64,000 nucleotides of DNA from Eurosta solidaginis (Eukaryota; Arthropoda; Insecta; Diptera; Tephritidae), in contig NC_090319.1 of assembly GCF_040869045.1 (NCBI RefSeq), positions 240,987,832 to 241,051,831 of the forward strand, given 5' to 3'. Shown here piece by piece: positions 1 through 10,916 of this stretch. Each line of letters opens with the position of its first letter. Position 1 is the first letter of the stretch. A program made the position numbers and the translations under genes. The notes beneath the pieces were generated by a model. That model saw only the letters and a program-made list of their open reading frames with translations. It was not told the origin of the DNA and searched no databases.

Positions 1-345
1 TTTGACGGCCGTCGTGGTGTGGTAGTAGCGTGCTCCGCCTACCGCACCGGAGGTCTTGCAATATCGAAAATTTAGAAACAAGTTTTTTCAATTAGGAGAA
101 AGTTTTTCTAAGTGGCGTCGACCCTCGGCAGTAATTTGGCAAGCACTCAGAGTGTATTTCTGACACGAAAAGCTTCTCAGTAAAAATGCCTTGCAGATGC
201 CTTGCAGATGCCGTTTGGAGTCGGCATAAAACATGTTGGTCCCATCCCGCCAAATTGCGGGAAAAATTCAGAGGAGCACGACGCAAATTGGAAGAGAAGC
301 TCGGTCTGAAATCTCTTCGGAGGATATCGCGCTTGTATTTATTTA
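1..345 (+). mobile_element. tRNA-derived SINE, family SINE-A, copy 1
   Basis: The first 60 bases resemble a tRNA-derived head: a box A-like stretch (GGTAGTAGCGTGCTC, 21-35). The body contains the blocks GGCAAGCACTC, TGCCTTGCAGATGCCG, GAGGAGCACGACGCAAATTGG and CTCTTCGGAGG..ATCGCGC and runs into a TATTTATTTAT tail near 345. The same blocks recur on the minus strand at 32,080-32,408 and 38,265-38,602, which proves a dispersed family. In this copy the region where the pol III box B should lie (after ACCGGAGGTC, near 55-65) is deleted, so this copy is probably not transcribed from its own promoter. The left end may be cut by the window edge. Confidence 0.8.
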
Positions 346-619
346 TTTATATAAAACAAAAGTCAACTTTTATAAGTTAACTTTTGACTTTTTTCAAAAA
401 AGTAAAAAAATAAAAGTAATTTCGTACCATAATACAAAATTTTTCTCAAAAAATCGATTTACGGGATCAACGCACTAACACTAATCGATGGAATGCTATT
501 ATTTTGACCTATTGCATTTAACGCTAGGCCACTGGGAAAGCTGTCTACAAGAGTAAAAGAATTTGATAATTGATATTTTTGGCATACATATTTGTTATTT
601 ATGCTCCGCACTGCTATTA
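346..619. other. AT-rich stretch, no gene seen
   Basis: Sequence between the SINE tail and the LINE. It is A/T-rich with short runs such as AAAAGTTGACTTTT-like inverted stretches near 355-390. A methionine at 570 opens a frame that runs into the LINE, but its first residues do not look like LINE protein; the recognisable homology starts near 620. Confidence 0.5.
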
Positions 620-2580
620 TTACTGCAGTTTGCGTACACCGCCCAGGGTGGCTTACAGGAATAGGAGACGTACGGCCTGGAACTTTTATAAAAAAATCCT
701 ATCCTCCACTCTCCCAAGAAACGCTTCTCACGGTAGGTCGAGCCTACCGATAAGAGATAATGGATCGCCTCCTTTAGATACAACATTTGCTTCTCTCGGT
801 GAGCTAGACTCATCGTCCAAAATAGAAGAAGCAGTAGATCTTATCACCAAATCTTGTAACGCTGCCTTCACAGCAGCCTGCCCGGAGATTAAGGTAAGGG
901 GCAAAAAGAAACCCTATTGGGGGAACCAAGAAATTTCCGGGCAGAAGACAAACAGCAGAAAACTGTTTAACGAGGCTAAGCGCACTGGAATCTGGTCCCA
1001 TTATAAGGACGCCTTAAAATCTTTTAAGAAGTCAATCCAGAAGGCCCAAAGGGACTCCTGGAAGAACTTCACCAATGACATCGAAGAAGTATCAGAGGCC
1101 AATCGCCTACGAAAAGTCCTCTCCAAAAACCCCATACCTCCCATCTGCATTCGCACAGCGAACGGAGAAGGGGCCACTTCTAGTACGGAAATTCTAGATA
1201 CCCTGGTCAGCACTCACTTTCCAGGCTGCATCTCTCAACCATACCTCTTAAACACGCAATCTAACCCCGGGCCGTTTCGACCCCTGGACCACATAGTTAG
1301 CGAAAAAGGAGTTATATGGGCAATCAAGTCCTTTAAATCTCCGGGAATGGATGAAATATTTCTCGCCGAGTTGCAAGCTGAAGCGAACTTATAAGCCCGC
1401 TGCTAGCTAAAATCTACAAGGCTTGCCTCAACCTGGTCTATATCCTCACGGAATGGACCAAGGCAAAGGTAGTCTTCATACCCAAAGGAGGCAGGATATC
1501 GGGCAACAGTCCAAAGGATTTCAGACCAATAAGTCTGACCTCCTTCCTCCTGAAAGTTCTAGAACGATTGCTGGACGCCTATATTAGACGATCGGCAAAT
1601 AGAGCACTAACCTCCAACATCCAACAAGCCTACTCTAAGGGCAAATCCGTAGAGACAGCTCTACATGCTATCACCACTAAGATAGAGAAGGGTCTTGCCT
1701 TTAAAGAATTTACGCTGGGTATCTTTCTCGACATAGAAGGAGCCTTCAACAACGTTCTCCCAGCAGCGGTCACAAAATCTCTACGTTCACTAGGGGTGGA
1801 AGAGCCTCTTGTGAAATTCGACGAGCTCATTCTAAACAAGAGAAGCATTACCTCTAAGCTGGGCTGAGCTCATCGTTAATAAGGTATACCAACAGAGAAA
1901 CCCCCAGGGGGCGTTCTTTCTCCCCTACTATGGAACCTGACGGTGAATGCTCTGTTATCTATACTACTGCCCACCGGATGCCAAGTCATTGCATATGCCG
2001 ACGACATAGCCTTGACAGTTACCGGCAAACACCTTCCGGTGCTTGGCGAACTCTTGCAAAATGCTCTTAATCTAACAAACACTTGGTCTAGGGAATGCGG
2101 ACTCAGCATCAGCAGTGAAAAAATTGAGATGGTTCTTTTTACCCGCAAACGCATTATACCGGAATTTACCCTCCCGTCCCTAAATGGGAGGGAAATCAAA
2201 ATCTCTGGGTTAAATATCTCGGAGTTATTCTAGACAGGAAGCTTGACTGGAAGCGAAATATGGGGGAACGATCCAGGAAAGCCACAATGGCTCTCTACGC
2301 TTGTAAGTCGGCAATCGGAAAAAAGTGGGGTCTCCCGCCACGCATAGTCCATTGGATCTACACGGCAGTGGTGAGACACATACTCTTCTACGCCGTCACC
2401 GTATGGTGGACGGCACTCGATATCGAATCTAACAAGAGCAAAGTAACGAGAGTGCAGAGGATGGCGGCAATGCTTACCAGCGGTGCCCTTCCCTTCACTC
2501 CCACCAAAGCTCTTGAAACCATATTATTCCTTCTCCGAACCGATCTATATGGTAGATGGAAGCATGTCATTATTCTGTAG
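620..2580 (+). pseudogene. LINE-1 pol fragment: linker and reverse transcriptase
   Basis: Translated plus-strand frames give a continuous RT once frameshifts are bridged. The linker reads KKPYWGNQEISGQ near 905-950. RT blocks: FRPISLTSFLLKVLERLL at about 1,519-1,572, the first catalytic aspartate in FLDIEGAFNNV at about 1,723-1,755, a damaged QGxxLSPxLW block near 1,900-1,930 where one slip separates QG from SPLLWN, and the catalytic YADDIALTV at about 1,994-2,020. A stop at 1,392-1,394 and another at 1,865-1,867 break the frame, and a slip before 2,230 breaks it again. After RT, a connection region (VQRMAAMLTSGA) reaches 2,560. Dead copy: no uninterrupted polyprotein. Confidence 0.85.
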
Positions 2581-3175
2581 TACAAAATTCTGGGTGACAA
2601 AATTCTGTAAATTGCAAAAAAATTCTGCTTGAACAAAATTCTGTTTTTTTTTTTTTAATTCTGCTTTTTAAAATTCTTCTTTCTAAAATGCTGCTTTCTA
2701 AGATTCTGCTTTTTCAAAATTCTGCATGTTTAATTCTGGAAGTCAAAATTCCGGAGTCATGGCATGGTGTAGCCGGTGTTGGATCGGCTAAGGGTTATTT
2801 TTTTAAAGTGCGGCCGAAGGCCGCCTACGCAGAAGGGTATACTACGCAGAAGGACATCACCGTGGCGGTAGCCACGGTTATACCACACACCCGGACTTGG
2901 CATGGCGTAGCCCAAGGTTATTTTTTATAAGCGCGGACGAAGGCCCCCTATGCAGAAAGGTTTTCTACGCAGAATTACTGTGCATGGCGCACTTTTTCAA
3001 AATAAGTACATAACCTCTTTAACATTGCTAACATTATATTTTAATACAGAATTTTGTAACACACAATTTTGAAAGTTGAATTTTAGAAAGCAGAATTTTA
3101 AAAAAGCAGAATTTTAAAAAGCAGAATTTTGTTTTTAGAATTTTGTACATACAGAATTTCGACACCAACCCTGGT
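2581..3175. mobile_element. Inverted-repeat element inserted in LINE-1
   Basis: LINE coding sequence stops at about 2,575 (RTDLYGRW) and resumes near 3,181 (LNAIEPWRD). The intervening 0.6 kb begins with many copies of AAAATTCTG/AATTCTGCTTTT (2,580-2,750) and ends with the same motif in the opposite direction, CAGAATTTT/AAAAAGCAGAATT (3,040-3,160), so the ends form an inverted array of short repeats. The centre is GC-rich with two related blocks, GCGGCCGAAGGCCGCCTACG at about 2,811 and GCGCGGACGAAGGCCCCCTA at about 2,931, each followed by CAGAA. No reading frame is credible. I infer a non-autonomous foldback or DNA element; class unknown. No clean target-site duplication was identified. Confidence 0.6.
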
Positions 3176-3180
3176 AGATA

Positions 3181-4235
3181 ATGTGCCTCCTCGCGGCAAG
3201 GCTCAACGCTATCGAACCATGGAGGGACTGCAGGTTTGGTCACACCCGGATCCTGAAACAGGTCCCCGAAACCTTCTTGAAATTGGACCATACAACATCG
3301 TCTCCTTGCTGGGACAACAAATTTTGCACAAGAATCCCAGAGAGGAACGAGTGGCCAAACGGCGTGGAACCGGGATCTCACGAAATCTCCGTTTTTACAG
3401 ATGGCTCTAAACTAAACAACAGAGTCGGCAGCGGAATATTCTCGGAGAAGCTCAATCTAAGCGAGAGCTTTCGGTTACCCGACCACTGCAGTGTTTTTCA
3501 GGCTGAACTCATAGCTATTTGGGAAGCAGCCCTCTACCTTGCTAACCTGCAGGTGACCAATTCTATTTCAATTTTCTCTGACAGCCAAGCTGCCATAAAA
3601 TCCCTGCAATGCAGTAACACCTCGTCACTAGTGGCATTGAAGTGCAGAGAAACCCTCAACAAACTAGCTGAAAATTGCAACCTAAGCATAATATGGTTCC
3701 TGGCACCTGTGACATCTCAGAAAACTGCGCTGCGGATGAGCTAGCTAGGGAAGGCACCAACCTGCAAACAATAACCTGCGCGGGTTGGGCCAGCCCTCCT
3801 CTAAACACTTACAAACACTGCCTGTGATCTCTTTTCACGGAGCAGGCAAACGTCATATGGGCCAAGGAACCTACATGTAGTATATCCAAGCAAATCTGGC
3901 CTAAGCTGGATGAAAAGAGATCGCAATCGGTGATATTGTTAAACCGTATCTCTATAAGCCCACTAGTGGGCCTTCTTACAGGTCGCTTCTCATGGGCACT
4001 CACGGTGCCTATATGGGCCTGCAGACAAATGACTTCTGCCGCAGCTGTAGGGACGAGGAGGATATAGAAAGCGTAGAGCACTATCTGTGCCACTGTCCCG
4101 CACTGTCAAAAACCAGGTACCAATGCCTCCACAGACACTCCTTTGGGTGCCTTGCGGAGCTTGAATCTATAAACCCAAACGACATCTTGCGTTTCATTAG
4201 GCAAACGCGCTGGTTTAGCCTCACTGGGGTCTAAA
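3181..4235 (+). pseudogene. LINE-1 RNase H and C-terminal fragment
   Basis: RNase H catalytic region: aspartate in FTDGSKLNNRVGSG (about 3,392-3,430), glutamate in SVFQAELIAIWEAA (about 3,490-3,535), aspartate in FSDSQAAIKSL (about 3,574-3,610), and a frame-shifted CADELAREG near 3,728-3,755. A C-terminal Cys/His cluster, CRSCRDEEDIESVEHYLCHC, follows at about 4,038-4,100, then ILRFIRQTRWF before the stop at 4,232. Frameshifts lie near 3,700 and 3,830-3,990. Known for the family: RNase H removes the RNA template strand; the C-terminal knuckle is usual in RNase H-bearing insect LINEs. Here it is a broken relic. Confidence 0.8.
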
Positions 4236-4346
4236 CTTTCTTCTTCTTCGAAAGTAGGGTAACAGGAAATAGGGGCTCCGCGTGGTAGCACAACGGGCCA
4301 CAACGGCCTACGTGAGTCTCCGCTCGAACAGCGGAGGCAGCCACTT

Positions 4347-4369
4347 TAACCTAACCTAACCTAACCTAC
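4347..4369 (+). repeat. (TAACC)n tail of LINE-1
   Basis: Four to five copies of TAACC end the element (TTTAACCTAACCTAACC..). The mirror-image tail GGTTAGGTTAGG ends the minus-strand LINE at 8,303. A tandem 3' tail instead of poly(A) is usual for I/LOA-type LINEs. Confidence 0.85.
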
Positions 4370-5530
4370 TGCAGTTTTATATGTACATATATCGGTTTCC
4401 CCATGCTTAGACTGCTTTAACTTTTTCAGTTAGCATTAAGGTTCATTTTTTTAATGCAATTTTTCCTTAAACAGTAAAGTTTTACTGATTCCATGTAATA
4501 TGCATCCACATATGTATACGTATGTATGTATGTAAGTGCTTTACGTATCCATTTATTTAATCACATTTTTATTTATTAAACTTCTGACTACAAAATTAGC
4601 AACAAATTTGGTGCCATAGAACGAAGTAAAAACTAAAATAGTTTAAGTATTTGGCGTTGTGAAGGGACGGTGTCGACAATAACGGCACTAACGATGTCAC
4701 TGATGAAGATGTTGATTATTTTAATGACCTAAAGGCGGTTCCACTCAACTCCATATTCCTTTATGTAAGATAATAAAGCGTCTCAAAATTCAACCATTCG
4801 AATCGCGTGCTTACCGAAAATTTTAATATCTTTTTATTAATCTTGTATACTGAATGAAACTACTGAATTATGTCTATATGTAAGTATAAAATTTGTGAGA
4901 GGGAGACGAAGAACTTTGCGTGTAGTAGTTTTAATTGAGACATTATGAAATATTTTCCTCTATGAGGGTCGTTTGGTCAGCTTATGAACAAAAGTTGGAT
5001 GAGATCATTTGCGACAATACTTATATAAGAGGAAGCTATAATGTTATCAAAACAGTTTTTGTATTTAAATTATGTTTGGTAATACCATATATGTATATAC
5101 ATAATATGTATGTATATCTTATCCTTATATATACGAATATATTTCTTCTGTACGTGTGTTTGTGACTGCACTCCTCCTAAACTACTGGACTGGTTTTGAT
5201 GAAATGTCGTGTGTTTGAGGGGATTTGGAGATGCTTTAGATTGACCATTTCCTCCGTTTTCGTTCTTGTGTTCATATAGTTAAAAAATAGGACTTGAGCT
5301 ACACATGTGAATGCATGTCCATTCTAAAATTTTAGTGTAGGACAACTAGCTCTAATTTTTTGCCTCCTAGACATACATGCGCATATTTCTTTATTATTAG
5401 GAGATAGTTCCGAATTGATGTAGAAATATTTCCAGCATTTCGGGTATAAAATCAAGAAATGTTCTCGAAATGCCCTCAATGTCGTCAATTAGTAACACCA
5501 AGGGAATTTAAGTTGTTTTTCACGTGGTCC
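4370..5530. other. AT-rich, no gene; repeat module near 5,140-5,400
   Basis: No coding sequence is supported. Short TATG/TATA microsatellite tracts occur at 4,505-4,535 and 5,090-5,150. At about 5,165-5,215 the sequence CACTCCTCCTAAACTACTGG followed by TTTTGATGAAAT resembles, in the opposite direction, the block TTCAGCCGTTTCGGAGGAGT at about 50,996-51,016 in the third family A copy. I read it as a worn piece of the same modular repeat superfamily. Confidence 0.4.
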
Positions 5531-5534
5531 GGCG

Positions 5535-5800
5535 GAGTGGGAGCCGCCCTGTTTCTATGCTACCGTGGGCGGGTTCCCATAAAAATACTTTCTTAGCCGG
5601 AGTTAAGAAAATATTTTTATGCGAACCCGCCCACGGTGGACTATGTTGATATCTGCGTAAATGTTGATATCTGCGTAAAGCTCGTACCGCTCATCATTAA
5701 ATCTTCTTCGGTAATTGCAGTCGCCAATGCGTAAAGGTCCGTAAATATTTCGAAGAACTTTCCGACCACTCCCAGAGCCACCTCATTTTATGTTGTCATA
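5535..5800 (-). pseudogene. RTE-like LINE C-terminal remnant
   Basis: Minus-strand translation gives GRKVLRNIYGPLRIGDCNYR followed by RRFNDERYELYADINI, the region after the RT domain of RTE-type LINEs (family pattern: FERKVLR.IYGP..... YRRR.NDELY.LY.DID). The reading is broken by an 18-bp tandem duplication (ATGTTGATATCTGCGTAA twice, 5,643-5,679) and by an inverted duplication at 5,562-5,637; beyond it KKVFLWEPAHGS and GRLPLRR match the expected C-terminal end. Nothing upstream of this short piece survives. Confidence 0.6.
5562..5637. repeat. 76-bp quasi-palindrome inside the RTE remnant
   Basis: ACCGTGGGCGGGTTCCCATA followed by AAAATACTTTCTTA (5,562-5,595) is matched in reverse by TAAGAAAATATTTTTATGCG followed by AACCCGCCCACGGT (5,604-5,637), with an 8-base centre. 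The arms differ at only two positions. Because one arm encodes the normal LINE C-terminal peptide, the other arm looks like a local inverted copy of it, as expected from template switching. Confidence 0.75.
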
Positions 5801-5814
5801 GTCATAGTCATGGA

Positions 5815-5995
5815 TGGCCTACAGCGGTCAATGTGGCCATATTAAATCGTTTCCGAGAGGGTCGGGCTTGTAACTTAATTTTGATTGTTACCAGAACGAA
5901 CCGGATCTATATCCAGCAAAGGACCATCAACATCGATAGCAGTCCTCAAAGTCTTTAGGGAGTGTCTTTATCGCCACAACAGCAACAAATGAGGT
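5815..5995 (+). mobile_element. SINE-B, copy 1 (3' half)
   Basis: The blocks GTGGCCATATTAAATCGTTTCC, GGTCGGGCTTGTA, CGGATCTATATCCAGCAAAGG, ACCATCAACATCGATA and CTTTAGGGAGTGTCTTTATCG, ending in CCACAACAGCAACAA, align in order with the better copy at 52,232-52,637. The tRNA-like head is absent, so this is a 5'-truncated copy. The (CAA)n-like tail marks the 3' end. Confidence 0.8.
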
Positions 5996-8089
5996 CCTTC
6001 CATATAGCAGCGTATTCGACGCGATTGAATACAGCAAGCCTTCGATGATGCCAAAGGTGATGGAAACTAGGTACAACCATCTAATCGCATGAGCTGTTAC
6101 TCAGCAGGGGCATCGAGTAGAAGTCAATTATCCGTCAATCCTGGTGAACAAAGAGAAGGCGTTCGTGATTAGGGGAAGCTGCTTGCATCTTACAGCAGCT
6201 ATGATTTACGAACAAAAGTCATTAGTAGCTGAGGAAGATTGTTTCTCTCAGTTCATCAAAGCTCCGCCAGTTGTCGCTACCTTACGTGCAACGAACCCAC
6301 AATCGAAGTCATTAAAGAATATACAATTTACCTCAACAATTTAGAGTCAGGTAAAACACCTAATCGTATCCTTCGATTGTTCATATTACAGATGAACAAT
6401 GATTCCGAAATCGAAATCTCGAATAATCGAAAGTACTGGAGTATAAGTAGCTCAAAAGGTGCACCTTCTACCACCCATTCTTACCAACGTCAAAAAAAGA
6501 CTTAAACAGTAGACATCAACCTTATCAATGAAATGACTACTTGCAACATTAAGCCTGTGAGGTTTCTTGGAAGGAGGACAAACCCATTGATTCCTTCAGA
6601 AGTCATAATATTTATTCTGGTTATGATACTTATCTGGGTAAGCTTGAAGAGGCTCACAACAGGCCTCACACGTGTTGTTGCGTCAGTATTTTGAACATAT
6701 CAACGCTTTGCCACCCAGACGCAACATAGCACTTTCGCTAATCGTTCCCACATTCAGTCAATACACAAGCTGCATCGTCAGCGCCTTTTGCATAACGAGC
6801 TATTGTTGAGACGACAGAAGCTATAAATAACCGACCGATGCGAGTTTAGGGATAATTTCTGTTGGGGTATAATTACAATTAATCTTGTGAATCTTAAGCG
6901 AATAGTTACAATTAAGAAAATAGCTTGGAAACCTTAAGTTTAAGGTTTACTAGTCAGCGAGTTGGTCCTTTAATTTTTTTTTAATCAGGGTCCTTAAGTT
7001 GTATACTATGCATAAGCAACGCCTAAAGAAGCAACTGTAACTCTTGAACTCATTTACCTGGCGTCTTGCAAAATGGCATATTTAAGAATAAAAAAACGAC
7101 GACATAATTTTTTTTTAATTTCCCAACTCCCTTAAATAAGAATCCGTCTATAATATGAATAAACAATGTTCGACGTGTGTGTGTTTTTGTGCAGCGTCTT
7201 TTCGGCCTCAATTGCGTTTGTTATTATGAGGTAATTTTGTGATTGCTGGTACGCTGAAGGAATAATCGAGACTTATTTAAGGTTGAATGGGAATACGCAT
7301 TTCTCATATACGCGTGCACCTATCGAATGCACGTTGTGGCTCCAATATATATATTCTGGAAAAGTTGTGATTTAAATGCACCGTCAACAGGTGTAGTCCA
7401 AAAAAATTACAATTCCAACTAAATTTCTTGAAATTGATAAACGGTGAAGAAAGATCAATGTCCTTTATACATTTTGGCAATTTGGCGTCTACTTACATTA
7501 TTTAATTTGTTTTATATTCTTACCAATTTTTTAAAAAATGTTCATTGTCCCGTTTTTGAAAAACATAGAACATTATTGTAGTTTTAACGGTTCTCAACAA
7601 ATTTGTTCGCATTCGTATACATATATCTTTAGCAGCATTATGTTTACAGATTTGAACTTTGAAAGGAATTCCTATACAAGTAACTAAAAGTGAATACCCG
7701 AGTTCCTTGCTCGAGTACCTTAGAGACTATCAGCCATTACTTTCAAAAGAAAAAAAATTGCCAACATTCTGGCACATTTGACGCTGTATGACAAGGGGTT
7801 TGATATGGCCAAGTTTGGGGTAAAAAAAACCTGTGAGTTTAATGTTTTGAAAGAAATTTTATACAAATTTTAAAGATCTACAAAGAATTCGCAAACAATC
7901 CATAACTTTATCTTACACTTTATTTTGAATAAGGAATGTGTAGTCCCCAGCTGGATATTAGAGGTTGGGTCGAAAGCTAAAAAGTAATTTATTCGTTTTT
8001 TGAATTAGTTCTCTTTTGGGTTACTAATTTATATCACTGGTACTCTCTTTCGGATCAATCAGGAATGGACGATATCAACAAATTTGAAT
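5996..8089. other. No gene seen
   Basis: Open frames at 6,144-6,344 and 6,239-6,505 overlap in different frames and encode no recognisable motif. The stretch is AT-rich, especially after 6,850. It could be intronic or regulatory DNA of Ubx or old repeat; nothing visible decides. Confidence 0.4.
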
Positions 8090-8291
8090 AACGATCGAAG
8101 AAAAAAAATTTATTTATTATTCAAGAAAACTTGAGTGATTAAAAACAAGGTATTTTTTATTCAAGCATTTCTTGAATAATGAATAACATTTTATAGTTAT
8201 GCAAAATATTCTGATTGATGATAACCGCTCATTCTTATTTTTGTAAATTTTGAGTAAAGGGTTAAGTTATTATTCATTATTTAAAAAATAC

Positions 8292-8302
8292 GGAATAACA
8301 AT
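8292..8302. repeat. Target-site duplication of LINE-2, left copy
   Basis: GGAATAACAAT at 8,292-8,302 is repeated exactly at 11,343-11,353, flanking the LINE. The same 11 bases occur once, uninterrupted, in the inverted right arm of the foldback element, which shows the pre-insertion state. Confidence 0.85.
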
Positions 8303-8392
8303 GGTTAGGTTAGGTTAGAGGGGCCACAGGTGCGAGCACTGGTGCACTCAGGCCCATAAAGGTCCCGTTCTGATACCACGTGGATCTTTCCC

Positions 8393-8617
8393 CTACGCAA
8401 ACCAACAGGTTGATTCAGCAAACGTCAGGAATTTCTTAGGTTCCAACTTAGCCAGATCAGCCACCTCCGCCTGAAAGACGCTGCAATGATCGGGTAGGCT
8501 GAAGGATAGAGTCCACCATAGTTGAGGTGCAAAGACACCGCTACCCACCTTATTATCCAGTTTGGAGCCGTCATTATATATCTGCAGCCTATCGCTCAGG
8601 TCCGGCGGCTCCTTCAA
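8393..8617 (-). pseudogene. LINE-2 RNase H remnant fused to C-terminus
   Basis: The frame reads NDGSKLDNKVGSGVF, then SLPDHCSVFQAE, i.e. the first aspartate and the glutamate of RNase H; it then jumps to KLEPKKFLTFAESTCWFA and a stop, which corresponds to the last residues of the other LINE (ILRFIRQTRWF). The intervening half of RNase H and the Cys/His knuckle are deleted in frame. The canonical TDGS is NDGS here. Confidence 0.75.
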
Positions 8618-8859
8618 CCAATAATCCCTGTCCGGGATAACAACCTCTTACTTCATATCGAAAAAGACAGTCTGAGGGCAATATTCCGACGAAGGCGAAT
8701 CCATATTCTTAAGGATAGCTGCAGGGCCATCCACATTGTCTCTCCAGCCTGATAACTCAGGCAGCCGAAGAGCAGAACTGGCCGCACATTACTTGGCCAT
8801 TAAATTTATTGGCAACACATTAAACAACACATGTCCCATCAGATCCTTGCAGGCATCCC

Positions 8860-9153
8860 GGGACACTTTTTTGAGGACCAGAGAGCACCTTACTGAGCCT
8901 ATATCCCTCAGACACTGTCTCCATTTCGCTACAAAACTTCAGCCAGGAGGTCCTCTTCGACGACCTTAGCAGTTTCTTATAATCCCGGAGAATCATTTTG
9001 TATGCATCCTCCCTGGAGGCCTTAGCAAGATTGAATGCTTTCCGACAAGCCTTGCGTAGATTATCTAGGTCTGCGTTCCACCATGGTGGTTTGGTCTTAC
9101 CCCTAGATTTCTTCCTAGGGCAGGCCTTATCAAGAGCCTCCCCGCAGGCCTTC
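8860..9153 (-). pseudogene. LINE-2 EN-RT linker
   Basis: Minus-strand translation gives GKTKPPWWNADLDNLRKACR followed by KAFNLAKASREDAYKMILRD, matching the segment between endonuclease and RT in the other LINEs of the window (compare KPPWWLDSLDDLRASSRRLF at about 42,590). A conserved-looking SEGYRLSKVLS follows near 8,890. The RT catalytic core that should come next is absent. Confidence 0.65.
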
Positions 9154-10024
9154 TTATACAGTGAACCATATTATCCCGCTCTGCATAGTTCTGGTAAATA
9201 TGAACACTAAATCGTGAGAGCCTCTTTTGAAGCTCCTCACTGCAGATATGCCAGTTGGTGTTTTTAAGGATCCTATGCCGCGAAGGTCGAAGCGGACAAA
9301 TATATGATCCGAAAAAGAGTGGTCACCAAGCACCATCCAATTTTTTATCATAGAGTCCCCGCTGCCTGAGATCAGGATGACGTCCAGAACCTCCTGTCTG
9401 CTCTTAGTAACAAACGTGGGTACCAAACCCCTATTACAAATCTTAAAGTTATGATAAATAACAAAATCAAAGATTGACTCACCCCTCTCGTTAGTGTCTT
9501 TACTGCCCCTCGCTTCGTGGTGCGCATTGGCATCTCCCGCTAGTAGTAGTGGCCATCCAGAGCTATCTTGCAGAGTAGCTCCGTCGGAACCGACTTCTCG
9601 TGCGGAAAGTAAAAGGACGTCAGTGTAACATCAGTACCACTGACCGTCAACGTCAAGCATCCTCGTGGCTAAATTGGGGGAGAAAAAGAAAATTTAGTTC
9701 AGATCTTACCGAGATGTAAGCTCTAAGTTTCCCAAGTGTGGCACCACTCACGAACGTCAATCCTACGGCTTTCAACCCGCATATATCGTGCTCTACTACC
9801 CAAGGCTCTTGGATAAGGGCTATATCAGTCGCCCCGCTGTAAAACTGGAGCAGCAGCGCAGCAGATGATGGTGGGTGTTGGTTTGTAGGACCCGCACTAA
9901 GCTGAGCACTGACCACCTCCACCACTCTCAAATCGCCGTCTTCGTCAGACATTTGCTCCTCTCCAGTGTAACCACTAAGTCTGTCCAGCGTTAGCGAGGA
10001 TATCGAAGACGCGTCCCCGCCCAC
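9154..10024 (-). pseudogene. LINE-2 APE-type endonuclease
   Basis: Segments in different frames: ATDIALIQEPWVV (about 9,790-9,840, the glutamate of the active site), GDANAHHEARGSKDTNERGE (about 9,485-9,540), and LGDHSFSDHIFVRF (about 9,285-9,330, the final aspartate-histidine). The family nicks target DNA to prime reverse transcription. Frameshifts lie near 9,430 and around 9,650, where the upstream frame ends, so the protein is broken, although the catalytic motifs can still be read. Confidence 0.8.
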
Positions 10025-10244
10025 CGTGTCATCCGTCGGGCTGACCGTGTTTGGCTCGGCGTCCTCTTCTTACCCGATCTCCGCTTTCTCTGGCTCTGTT
10101 TCCAGCTCCGGATCATAGGTCGCATTCAGGTCGTTCGAGTACACCTTAATCTTCACGGTGTCGAATCCGAATTTAATAGCGCCATCCGCGCGCTCCAAAA
10201 AACGCGTCGCCCTGGTGCTATGCTGCAGCTTCAGGATGCTCCAA

Positions 10245-10916
10245 CTAGAGCTCTGGGTTGAAGGTCTTTATGACCTCAAGGACCCCATCTAGATCATCCG
10301 GCTTGGATGGAATCCAGACCCAAGCTATCGGCCTATATGGGATGTCCTTGAAGTCGACATCCCTGAGCATCGCACCTTTTCGCAGTCCACCAACTTGATT
10401 TACCCCTGGTACCAACCCAGCTCTTTGCAAGCAGTTGGAAGTCCAGGCTTCTCCCTTACCAAGGCGACTGAAAAACTTGCCATTTCGGTCCTTATCCAGT
10501 TCCATTTCTTTTTGAAGATCTGCTCCCCCTCTCAGGATTAGATTCAAAGACCCCCACAAGGATGCTACTTTTAGCAACCTCTGCGAAGGAGGGGCCTTTG
10601 TCCCTAAACGTCCTATGAGCATTCTGCTCAACCTCCATCGAACGGTTGCGCTTACCTGTTCCTTCACCGGAGCAGACTTCTTAAAATCAGGGACAATGAG
10701 TTTCGCCCACTCAATTACTGCCCCTAACTCTTCAGCTCCCCCTGTAGCAAACTGCCTACCGAGAGGGTAACTAACAGAGGCAACAGGTCCAGTCGCCGCC
10801 CCCAAATCTCCCCTAGAAGAAGTGATGAGCGATGTACAAAACTCCGGCGCCGCCTGAAGCATTTGCGCACCACCCGCAATAACCGCGCCGCGGCTGGTAG
10901 AGGAGTCCTGCATCAC
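10245..10916 (-). pseudogene. LINE-2 ORF1 (gag-like) fragment
   Basis: An open minus-strand frame of 223 residues precedes the endonuclease, in the position of ORF1. It is rich in Ala, Gly and Ser at its start (SRGAVIAGGAQML) and contains the block YRPIAWVWIPSKPDDLDGVL near its end. ORF1 proteins of these LINEs bind RNA; the zinc knuckles expected at the C-terminus are not visible, so the frame may be truncated. Function is inferred from position, not from a recognised domain. Confidence 0.55.

Larger units (their letters stand above)
620..4369 (+). mobile_element. 5'-truncated LINE with RT and RNase H (LINE-1)
   Basis: A decayed non-LTR retrotransposon on the plus strand. In order: endonuclease-RT linker (620-1,390), reverse transcriptase (about 1,400-2,580), a foreign inverted-repeat insertion (2,581-3,175), RNase H (about 3,395-3,750), a cysteine/histidine-rich C-terminus (4,040-4,110), stop at 4,232, short 3' UTR and a (TAACC)n tail. 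The endonuclease and ORF1 are missing, the usual 5' truncation of target-primed reverse transcription. RNase H plus a tandem-repeat tail suggests the I/LOA/R1-related group; I cannot place it further. A second element with the same C-terminal signature and tail lies at 8,303-11,342 on the minus strand. Confidence 0.85.

Noticed and set aside
570..620. Methionine at 570 as start of a LINE protein
   Set aside because: Residues before about 620 have no LINE similarity; the element is 5'-truncated and the frame is open by chance.
4347..4369. Interstitial telomere repeat (CCTAA)n
   Set aside because: It is exactly at the 3' end of a LINE and another LINE has the same tail, so it is an element tail, not telomere DNA.
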